A stretch of DNA of 64,000 nt from Nelumbo lutea (taxonomy: Eukaryota; Streptophyta; Magnoliopsida; Proteales; Nelumbonaceae). The stretch is from assembly GCA_022828595.1 (NCBI GenBank), contig JAKGHH010000003.1, positions 9,672,934 to 9,736,933 of the forward strand, read 5' to 3'. Of this stretch, positions 36,201 to 48,200 are shown piece by piece. The notes beneath the pieces are model-generated. The model did no database searches. It was not told the DNA's origin and was given only the letters and a program-made list of their open reading frames with translations. Every line of letters begins with the position of its first letter. Positions within the stretch are counted from its first letter, which is position 1. Made by a program: the position numbers and the translations under genes.

Positions 36201-39200
36201 CAGATTAAATCTGTCATAATGTGGTAAGAGAAGAAATGACCAATGGGACCCAAGCTATATCGTAGTATCATTTTATAGGAAATCTGGAAATAAAGGAACA
36301 GAAGAAGGATAGAGAATAGGATGCTTTGTTCTCAAGAGATTTGTTGAAAAATTAGTAAACTGTCAAAGTTGAATTCTTCACTGCACCTTCAGCATGCCAT
36401 TGGAGTGTCATTGTGTGTGTCTTGCGTGGGGATCGAGCGAACATGGGGCCTCATCAACTAGCTCCGTGACAAAATGGCTTAATGAAATTCCTGGGCCAGA
36501 CTTGTTTGATAAAGGTTTAAACTTTATGGAGAAGGCCATTGCTAGCCACAAGCTTAAAAAAGGTAATATTCACAGCAAAAGGACAACTTGGTTTTATGTT
36601 TACCCTCCTGAGACTGATTATTGTTAAGCTAAATGTCAACAGAGCCTTGTAAGAAATCCAGGCTGGAATGGAGGTGGTATTTTAAGAGATTGGAGGAACA
36701 ATCAAATTTAAGCTTTTGCAAACTGGTATGGCTTCTCAATTAATTTACAGGAAGAATCAAAAGTTATGCTTGATGAGATTGATCTTGCTAGAGTCATGGA
36801 ATTCCAAAAAATAGAAGTCCATTCTCATTCGTTGACTATTTTGAACATGATGGAAAGGAAATGGGTTTTACATTGGACATTTGGTCTCTCTAGTAGTGAA
36901 TAAAAAGAATGGAAGAAGTGATGGAAAATATGCAAGTCAAACTCATTCACATTTTTCAGGAAGGTGACAGAGCGGCAAACATCTTGGCTAATTATGCATG
37001 TCATATGGAGGCTCCGGTTGATCTGATTAACACTCTTAGGGAGAATGATATTGGATTATTACCTTATTTACGTGTTAAATAGTTTAGTGGGCTTTTGTTT
37101 TTCTGTTGCTTTTAGAGATTATCACTGGTATTTTCCTTACAGTCTGTTTGGTTTGCGCAACTGGGATGAGAAAATAGGAATATCAGTTCTCATCCCATCC
37201 TTTCTCATCAACCAAACGGACCATTACTGTATGTCTATAGTAAGGATTATCTCGCTTGTATAGTTTTCCAGAGGGGTGAGGTTTTTATGTCCCCCCATGG
37301 GTTAGGTTTTGCTTTTCTTATTTTTAATAAATATCTTGGTGCCCACCCCATCCACCAAGACATTCTGTCTTGGAAAAGAAGAAAATAAAGGGCCAGAAGA
37401 AGAAGAAGAAGAGGAGGACGAGGAGGAAAACCTCTCTCTCTCTCTCTCTCTGTTTTATTTTTCTATTCTTGCAGTGGAATGACACTTGCCCTAATCATTC
37501 CATCAGAGAAAGGTCATTTTTTCTTTATTTTTTCAATGAGAAACTGGACTCCAACGAGTCTTCTGTTTTCAGTAAAGATTAAACAGTTTTTGAGTAAACA
37601 TAACTAGTTTCATCTTTGGGGATATTTTCCAATCATTAATCAATTTTTTGATAAGTTTTAATGTCTCAGAACAGCTTCTAATTGTTCCGGTTGAGGGGAT
37701 CAAAGACGCCAATGGTTTCAATTTTTTGGGTTGACTAAAAACATCCGGTTTTGGGTAGGTTTTCATTTTTTTTTTGGTTTTAACAATGTAGTGAATTGAT
37801 AGGTATTGACTGTTCTCTTCAAGGATCTCCAGATTTACCAGAAAGAAATTGACTTGTTAAGATTGTGATTTCTTCTTAAAATTTATGTGAGGGTTATTGT
37901 TTATTCTCTGCCAAATGTATCTGGGTTTGATTTTGTTCTTTCCCAAACAGAAATCCTAGGTATTATTCTCTGATTGTAGGAAACAAGATGCGCTTTAAAT
38001 GGAGGAACAGAGGTGATTTGGGCCTAAAACTCCTATTTTTGTTGCATTTACATTTTTGTCAATTGGGAGGAGCAAAAGGAGGAATTTGGAATCTCATGAA
38101 TCAAAGCAGTTTATGCAGACTGCAAGTAAATTCTGGGTTTGGGTGGTTTTGTAAGTTCTTAAAATTTGTTTTCTATTTAAGAACTCACAAGGAGGGGGTC
38201 TGTGGAGGTTGAGTCATTATCTGTCAGAGGCAAGAGACTCCTTGGAAATTGTAAATGTTAATCTGTTGTGGATACTGAGGTAGTTGAATCATATTGCAGA
38301 TGGATTAGCTAGAATTGGAGCAAACTTGGAAAATTTATACAGCAACAGGCTTCCCCCCTTGTAATTTTGCGTTTCTGCTGATTAAGTTCTCTTTCCTTTA
38401 TTTAGTGCATCTGCTCATGTACTCCTTGTTCTATTTAATGAAATCTGGTTAACTTTTTTCTCAAAAAAAACTCTTTCCTTTATTTAGTGCATCTGCTCAT
38501 GTACTCCTTGTTCTATTTAATGAAATCTGGTTAACTTTTTTCTCAAAAAAAAACTTTTCTATTGCTGTATTAATAGCCTCAAAAACCTTTTTCTTGTGCC
38601 AACTGGGTTTTTCCCTTTCCCTTTTTCTTTTGAGCAGCTGCAAGTTGGCCTCCCAAATTGTTTAATTGCTTTTCTTCGTCTGTCAAAGAGGGAAGGGGGT
38701 GCATTTCTCGTCTCTCTTAAGGCAATGGCCTGGTCCATTAATGTGACCCATATTGTGAAATTGAAGAATCCTGCAAAATTTTCTCAGCAGCCAAACACTA
38801 GGAAACAGGTTTGCTGAGATAACTGGTCTCAGCAACCAAACATCGTGTTGACAGGAATGGGAAAATAAAATTTCCCTTCCCATCCCATCCTTTCTTGGCA
38901 ACCAAACAGACCATTATTGTATGTGTATGGTAAGGATTATCTCGCTTGTATAGCTTTTCCAGAGGGGTGAGGTTTTTATATCCCCCATAGGTTAGGTTTT
39001 GCTTTTCTTATCTTTAATAAATATCTTATTGGTCACCCCTCCACCGAGAGTAAACTGTGGGTTTAGAAAAAGGAGGAGCCCCTAATTCGGTCTTGGAAAA
39101 GAAGATAATAAAGGGCCAGACGAAGAAGAGGAGGATGAGGAGGAAAACATACTTTGGTTACTCTTGCTTATTGATTCAAGTTTTAAGTCTTCAAGGCTAA

Positions 39201-42200
39201 AGGTCAAGACAACATCCACCAATGTGTGTCTCAATCGAACCCAAACAAATAAGAGAATAAAAAAAAGGAAGCTAACAAATTTTCCTGCAGAGAACTGTTT
39301 ATGTACTTATTTTCCTGTTTATATTAATAAAATCCTTTTGTGTTATCCATAAAAATATCTGTTTTTTATCAGCATAAAAATGTCTGTTGTAATATTATGA
39401 CATCAATTACCTCAGAAAATAAAAGTACAAAAAATATTACATGACGCCTAGTACAAAAACAACTAGGCACTTGGGCAAGGCAACCTTCCATGGGTGCCTT
39501 GTCACCTCAACAACTGCGCTTGCAAATTTTTGGTTTATTTGATATCCATGTTAACCCAAACTCCTTTGGCATTCAATTATAAAGAGTAAGTGTAGCATTC
39601 AACTATCTATCTTCTAGCAAAAGCTTCTACAATTGTTTTACACATGCTAGAATCTGGGAGAAATACTTCAACCTCAGTACCTCACAGCCCCACTTTCCAT
39701 CTTTTTCAGAATCAATTGGTATCTGTTGTGATATTGGCAAATCTTTGAACCCAATCATAACTTGTTCTTAAATCTCAAGATTGCAAACACTCATACAGCT
39801 GTCCTATCTCCAACATATTCCCAAGAGTCTGTGGTCTTCTTTTTTAACCATCACACAACTGCATTGGAATCTCCATCCACCAATAACACTCTAACTCCAA
39901 AGTGTGGCCAGTCTCATGACCTACATTACTGCTAATAATTAGGTCCAAGTAGAATCACCATAGCCAATTGGACCAGAAAACTGTGCTATTTTGTTTCCTT
40001 AATCATTCTTAAACACTTACCTAATTCCTAATATTCCAAGGTTCCCCAAGCTGCATTCATCAAAATTTATCATGAGTTAGTCAGAAGGAGACCAAAAGGC
40101 CTGGAACTCCTTACTGAGGAAGATATTGCCACCAACTGCCAATTTCTAATAATGTCATCTGTCGAGAAGATAGAAAAAAGATTCCATAAATTTCACCAAA
40201 TATGATATTCTCATTGTAACACTCTTGATAATTGCTACCTTACATTAGGCTTTCTCCCTCTTTGCAGCTATCTAAAGATTTTCTCTAAAGTTTCATGAGC
40301 CTTAGTTGCTTTATCCCTAATACACAGAGACACTATTACTTCGAAAGTGCATTCATAAGTCAATTCCTGAGGTAGACCATGTGCTAGTCCAACCATTGGA
40401 AAAGATGAAAAAACAACCTCAAGCCTGCAAAGGGGGAGGGGGACTACCTGTGGAAAGACACATTATGCAACAACAAACCACAAAATGATACATATCATTA
40501 ATCTGGATTACCGACATACCTATAATAGCCAAGACCTTGAACCCTTGCTGCCTCAGCATGGCCCTCACCCAAGTCCTCTGCTGTGGATCCTCTCTTTACT
40601 AGCTCTGAAAATTCATGTTTATCCAATCGATTGCCTTGGGGTCGACTAGCACGTTTAGGAGCTAAGCCAAGAGCCTCCCGCATTGCCTGCTCCTCCTCTT
40701 CTTTGATCCTCTGTATCTCTGTTTTGGCTGCTTCCATATCCGAATTTTCAGATTTTTTACCCCTAGCATACCAGTGTAGGTCTTTCCCTGGAAAGAAAAA
40801 CAAAATAATAAATAAATAAATAGAAGAGTTAGAAAAGATAAATTCACACATTTGTTAAGCAGATAAAGATTGACAGCATACATTCTTTAGAACATTGGGG
40901 TAAAGTCTACTAGAAATCCATGTTTTAGATAGGGGGGAGGAAAACAATGGTACAACTAGAGAGTAGAGATCCATGATTAATGCAGTAACGTGGGAAATTG
41001 TGGAGAAAAGAAACATGAGTGCATTTTCAAAACAATGAAATGGGAGTGATGTCGCCTTCCACCTCACCACCAAGGTTATGGCTACTGATAAATCAAGGGA
41101 TATCATATAATCACTCGTGGAAAAATCTGCCAGGGATTCTCCAGCCTTCTTCTCATGGGAATCTAGAAAGGACAATTCCCACCAAGGAGGAGCCTAGAAT
41201 ATAGTTTGATGGCAGCTCTAAACATAATCCAGGATCAAAGAATTCCAATGTGGATGACATTCTTAGATGATGCAATGAGGTGGCCTCTTCTTTGATGAGC
41301 ATAGATGTTCCCTGATGCATTGGTGTCCCCTCACCAAGAGATGTTGACATGTTGTCAAACTGAATTTCAACGGATACTGCTTGGGAAATCTAGGCTTCTC
41401 CTCATCTGTAATTACATGCTAGTTTACTGAGTTATTTCACCCATCCCACCACCCAGGTTCAAAGTATCGATACACCTCTGTGTATCGGCAGAGGTGTATC
41501 GGTACTTAAACATGCACCTTTAATGTTTTTTTTTTCAAATTTCAATTATATACATTTATATTCATTAAAAAATACATATATATTATTTGTTTAAAAAAGG
41601 GTTCACGAAAACACCTGTAAACAGGTGTATTGGACACCTGAAGATACAACACGATACACCCAATACAGGGCATATTGTATCAATACTTTGAATCTTGCCC
41701 ATCACCACTTTAAAATCCCCTTCCACTATTAAATTTCTGATGTTGAGCGACTTTTTCAACCTAAGTCCCCAAAGAACAGTTGACAGCTTTGCTCTTGTTG
41801 AGTTTCCTACACCTAGAGGATCTGAGTGTATATACCTAAAAATGGTCCCTTGTGAGTTTCTGAACACACCACCAGCTCCTGAAACACCTAGGTTACTCCT
41901 GTTGCACCCATCAAAGTTCAGTTTGATTTAGTTTGGAAGAGGAGGGCTCCACTGCAATATAAGCATTGTTTAATAGTTGATGATTGAGCAATCAACAATG
42001 TATTGCCACCTTCTAAGAAGGTCAACTATGGAGAATGGGACAAATGTCTCTAATATTTTTACAAAATGCACATCTTTGACTTGGATGCTTTCCACAATGT
42101 CTTCATGGACCTTTTCTGCTCTTTGAAAATTTTACCATTCCTCACTTCCCAAATCTGCCATGATACTGCTTTCCTCATACACTTCCAAATGATTCTTCTC

Positions 42201-45200
42201 CTTTTTCCTAGGCATAGTAAGGAATGAAGGTTAAATAAACTTCTGATCTCTACTGGGGGCTTCCACCTGCAACCTAGTAGAGAGAGAGGGAGAGAGAGAG
42301 AGAACCTTTCACAAATATAAGAGACAAATGAGCAGGAGATTAGTCAGTGATAGGTCTTAAAACAGATACAAGGAAATATGCATCAAGTAGGACTCTACAA
42401 CAAATGGTACCTGAAGAAAGATCATAGAATGTTCTAGGAAAAATGTAGAGCTCATCAGCACCAGAACTGCACTTCAAGGCTTTACGCAAGTGGGTTGACT
42501 CACGTGAATGTTGAGTTCAAAAAAGATGAGAGGTAATACAAGCACACCCACAAGCCCATTCCATTGACACAGGATCAGCCATCTTCAGAATGTAAACTAT
42601 GTACGGCCAATGGACCTCCACATTGAATCCATGAACACCCAAGGAGACTTGTTTGGAGCAAGTCATGAAGGCTAGCACAAGATCCAAAAGATTCATAGAC
42701 ATTTTCTTTTATAGTTTGATTACAATTTACTATTCTTACTTTATAGTCCTTCCTACCTCTAAGGTTGTTGAACCAGTAAGGATTTGCCAATGTTTATTCT
42801 ACTAGCAGTTCTTGTTCCCCATAGCCCCACCACAAAACATGCATAGAAGTTTTAAAGTATAAAATAAGGCAAACCCTATTTATGGTGTAAGCACATGGTT
42901 TAGTCCCTATAGAGATTGCACTGTGCAACTTAAATAAGTGACCACAACACAATCACGTAGCAACACATGCCTAAATCCACATGCGCAAACAGCAGGTAAA
43001 TTGTACTGAAGAATACCTAACTATGTTGTACACACTCCCGCAATGAGATGTGGCGGACCATCACCACAGAACAAGACTTAGCTGAGCTTCAGATGTTGGC
43101 CCACCAGCAATTTAATACGCCAATGCAGTAATTCTCCACACTGCAATGACACACTGTAGCGCAGTAGCATAACGTAGGTCAGCGACAATGTCATACTTCA
43201 GCATGAAGAACCACCACCCACCCTCCTCTCCCCAATACAACCACCCCACATAGTCGAAAAAGCCAGTGGCCCCTCTAAATCTCCAGAGAGCCAGGCTGAG
43301 ATTCATGAATATGTTCAGAGCCTCATTGAGGCTAACCAGACCTGAGCTAGAATCTCCATTCTCCTCCAAAAGCTTTCCTCCAACCTCATCTTGAACAAAT
43401 CCTACCAGGTTGGGCACACCCCTCTCCAACAGTAGATCTTGTACGACAGAGTGTGGGAAACCCCATGAACACATCAACAATTTTGAAGATTCCATGGGAT
43501 CCATTGGGCTGGACGGAGATCTTACTATCAGAGAGTTCTCCAAATTGCAAACAGGCCTAGCCGACTCCTGGTTTGTGAGCCTAACACCAAGGGGAATCGA
43601 TTCTTGGGACGATTTAGTGGAGAAACTTGTCAGCAAGTGGTTTACCTTAGAAAGGCGCATGACCATGGCAAAGGACTAGAGATAGGTTGTTAGACAACAT
43701 TATGAGATTCCAGAAGGTGACGCACTCCGTGCTGGACAAGAGAGTCACGGAAAAAAAATAATAGAGTAGTGTGTGCGCAGGATGAGGCTTGCTTATTGGA
43801 TCGGCATAGAAAATCATGAGATACCAAACTTTTGCAGCTCTAGAAATGCACAGAAAAAACAGCTAACACACAACAAAAAATTCAAAATGATTTATTCTAT
43901 TTCAGTGAAGAATAGACACAACAAAAAAAAAATCAAATGCTCCAACAATTCACAAAACCATAAGGACAAGTTGTATGGGACACATGTTGTGGGCGGATAC
44001 TGATATATTCAAATTCAAGTTCATAGTCACATAGCAAATTAACAAACCACTTTCACCTCAATGCTAAAGGACCACATATATGCCCAATGCTGAGGGCCCA
44101 GGGCCCATATTCAAAATAGACTAGTCTAGGATGCCATCATTTCCATCCCAATTGTGTGTGTGGGGGGGGGGGGGTCTACACGTAGTCATATAACATTAGA
44201 CTATAGCAGATACATCAAATCACACGACTCTCACAAAATGAATTCAACATAACAATAAAAAATAGACTAGTCTAGGATGCCATCATTTCCATCCCAATTG
44301 TGTGTGTGTGGGGGGGGGGGGTCTACACGTAGTCATATAACATTAGACTATAGCAGATACATCAAATCACACGACTCTCACAAAATGAATTCAACATAAC
44401 AATAAAAAATAGACTAGTCTAGGATGCCATCATTTCCATCCCAATTGTGTGTGTGGGGGGGGGGGGGGGTCTACACGTAGTCATATAACATTAGACTATA
44501 GCAGATACATCAAATCACACGACTCTCACAAAATAAATTCAACATAACAATAAAAAATAAATAAATAGATATTAACAGGTTCAAGAAAATTCCATTGATT
44601 CTTTTACCTAATAAACGGTCAACCAAGTTTTTAAAATAATTATCAATATACCACAATAGCCCAAAGATCCACTAATTTTCCAAATTCATAATATCTAAAG
44701 TCCACACATGCTTGAATCCTAATTCAAATAAACAAAAAAATACACATATATGCAAAGAAATTCTTTTGTTAATTAAACTAATAGTTCACAAGAAAAAAAA
44801 AAACAAAATAAAAGAAAACAGTTAACTAGAAGACAAAAAACACCTACCAAACACACCAAATCCAAAGTACCAATAAAAGTGAGTCACAATATGTCCGAAA
44901 TCTTATAAATCAACGAGTAGTTGTTACAACCAATCTGAGGTAGTTGACTAGCTTAGGTTCAAAGACGCCCAGATTTCCAGTTTTCAGTTTGCATGTTTAT
45001 AGGACCAAATTTTAGCATCTGTAACTTACAATCCAACCACTTAAAATAGGAATTTATCCTTCTAACATAACTTCTCACAACATATTACAAATTAGAATCA
45101 AGTCCCATCCAGAAATGTTCAAAAAGAATAATTTGGGTTAAGACAAAAGTTGGTCGTCGATCAACATTGACAGAATTTCCAGATTTTAATGTGTTCATGG

Positions 45201-48200
45201 GCCCAACTTCCAAGACTCATAACTTCTGGCTCAATTATCTATTTTTGCAAGTGTAACCTATCAATGTGAAGATCTCATAGCATATTACATTTTAAAAATC
45301 AGTTCGACCATGAAGATCATTGGACGACCACTTTCCGACAGCCTAAAATTGGTTGGTCGCTAAATTTTTCCTAGAATTCCCAGATCTAACATTACTTTTA
45401 GTCCAAATTTTTCCTAGGATACCAACTTCCAAAAACCATAACTTTTAGTCCAAATGTCCAAATGAAGGGTTTTATCGAACATTTAGAAAATCTCAAAGAT
45501 AATTACAATTTAGAACCAAAATCCAATCAAAAACATCATCAAAATGCTGGTTTCCGACGGACTAAGGTTGGCAGACGTCCACTATGTCCCAATCCCAAAA
45601 TTTAACGTAACTTTCATTCCATAATCCAAAAGATACAAGATTGGATTCGTTGAAAGCCAAATGATGCGAGGTCCTTATCAGATATATTTTTCCTGTTGGA
45701 AAGTGGCAGAAAAATGAGCATCCGGTGAAAAAACATAATTCTAAATTTAATATGCAAGAAAGACAAAAAATGAAAACTCAAGGGAGAAAAAGACCTGCCG
45801 AAAGTACCAATATTGGTCGAACTTTTCCATCTTTTTTGCTATCGGTGCTTTCATCATCACTAGACCCCTCAGGCACCTCATCAAATTCATCGTCAGAATA
45901 AGCAGGCCCTCTTTCAGATCTCTCTTCTCCAACCCTTTTGGACTTTCCATCTCTTTCTCAAATATTTCCCCTTGCCAACCTTCACACTTCTCACTAAAAT
46001 CCCCTTTCCTCGCAAATTAGAGATATTATTAAATTTTTCCATATCAACTAAAGCACTTAGAGATATTATTAAATTTTTCCTCTTTCTCTTGCTCCCTCTC
46101 AAAAATAAAACTTTTAATAGCCAAACTTGCAGCCTTTATAAACCTCATGTCAGGCTTAGTAATCACTTGTGTTTCCATAGGCCCCTTTCCCCCTAAATCA
46201 ACAGTAACTTCCAGTTCAACAAAAACTTTTCAAAGTGTCCGAGCTGCTACAAGGGCCATCCACATACATGGTCCTAGTGTGACAACAACTAGGAAACTCT
46301 AACATTTCTCCAAACTTGTCCTTCACCTCCTCAAAAACATAATTCCAAACATTATTTGATATCAGAAACCCTCAAGTAGTCGAGTCACAAGCAATTTGGT
46401 TGAACACTCTGTCATGCCTGTAGTGGATAAATTCCAACATCTCTTCACCATCCAAAGAAGTTGATTTTGCTAGGAAAACACATACCAATCAACTAACTAC
46501 AGTACTCTCTCTTTGTCAAGAACATCTCCACACAAGGGTTGTTCAACTCCTTCAAGCTTTCTGCCATTGAATCAGTCATTGATTCAACTTCCTCATCATT
46601 TGTTAGTTCGCAACCAACCCACCCTCCATCTTCCCCTTCAACGCCCTCCGTATTCACCCTAGAGTTAGTAGTGTTAGGGCAATCCAAACTCCTACTACTA
46701 GGCTCACATTCTTTGTTGAGAGATCTTGGAACCAACTCCAGATTCTCCTTGGTCAACATCTTCAAGCTCCCCTTCGACTATCTTCACTGGGAACAATGAT
46801 AAACCCAGTTTGCTATCTATGAACTTCCCCTTTAATTTGCCACTCACAAGACTATTAAGTGAGTCACATGAGTTGGCATGGTTCACACGACCCATCAATT
46901 TGTTCAAACCTTTTTGTTCAATTAACATGGTCCCGGTTTGGTGCAGTTAACCAAAATTCTATTCTATCTATTGTGCTATGGCACCTAAGAAGAAAATGAC
47001 AAAAAAAATGCATGGCCTGATATTGACTGTATCTGCAATGCTATCTTAAATATTGATTTCAATAATTTTGAAAAGAAATTATGTCAAAATAAGGCAGAAA
47101 GCTATAAGAATTACCATTTTCCTTTGACAAAGTATACCGGTATTAGAGAAGAAGATGGGATTAGTGTTAAGTTCAATTCAATGGACCCTAAAGGTATGTT
47201 GTGTTTCTGTCTTTTTAAAAAATTGCCACCTAAATTATGTGACCATAAAATGGAAGGTTTTAGACATAAGATGCGATAAGTATGAACAAGAGAAAAAATA
47301 TTTCTGAGAATGTTTATTTCAAGTATTGCCTACACAATGTCGGATTGTGGCATTGCATGGATGCCTTTCACGGTGTTTGTGGCAACAAGTGTACTGATTA
47401 CACCGATTTTCTGATTAGAAGATGGTGTAAAAACCCTCACACTTTCTTTCTCTGCAAAGAGAGTTTTCTGTAATTCTAGAAGACATCACAAGTCTTCTTT
47501 TTTTCTTGTAATTGGTGATACTGCCCCAAATTCTTGTTCTATTGATAGCAATATGGATTTTGGACAACAATTTTGGGAAATATATTCAGGTCTCTAATCT
47601 GAATATGAAGAATTCAGATATTGGATGTCTGGACAAGGTAATTAAAGGGGCAATACCGACTTTTCAAAATGGACTGAATTCTAGTATGATTCTAAAGAAA
47701 ATATTGCACCTCAAAATCCAGAATCGCTTGTTCATTTGGCTACTTAAGTAACTCATTTTCTGTATAAACATCCATTTCCCAGAAATCCTAAGAATGGTAT
47801 GAGGTCTAATCTAATGGTTTTAGAAGGGTTATTGCTTTGGTCTCTATGAAGAGTTTACCTTTAGCCTCTATGTTTTTAGGTTATTTGTACAAGCAGTTGG
47901 ATGAAAATGTTAATTTATTTCTAGCTAGAGGGGAGATGGGTATTGTAAGCTCTTATGTTTATACACCCTTTTGTGTTTGTTTTGGTCTATCAGCACTTTA
48001 GGGACCAGGGCATGACTCCTAATGATTTAGACTATGTTTTTATAAATGAAGAGGCTTGAGATGCCAACTAATCAATTTGTTTAGGAAATTGTCAAATATG
48101 ACAAAGCTTGGGTGAAGAGGTGGTTGAGCCTTCCTACTTCTAAATATTTTGTTTTTAATGACTTGGTGGAGTCTCTAGATAACCCCCTAATGTTTGATGG

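Larger units (their letters stand above)
34956..37137 (+). mobile_element. Second-family LINE, ORF2 3' half, split by a MITE
   Basis: Starts within the RT catalytic region: WFADNTFFYWEGG (about 34965; the usual FADD box is FADN here), LDLQVNLQ, then [11 protein letters not shown], interrupted by the hAT-like element at 35155-35921, and resumes as [20 protein letters not shown]. Further on are [13 protein letters not shown] (about 36285), a decayed RNase H start ([23 protein letters not shown] at about 36660) and its end ([20 protein letters not shown] at about 36950). Stops throughout. Antisense to MMTAG2. Confidence 0.75.

Noticed and set aside
43112..43666. 184-codon minus-strand frame
   Set aside because: It is the reverse of the Ty3-gypsy gag relic, whose plus-strand translation matches a known domain. 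The minus-strand peptide resembles nothing.
44113..44560. CRISPR-like array
   Set aside because: Units of 147 bp are repeated end to end with no unique spacers, in a eukaryotic intron.
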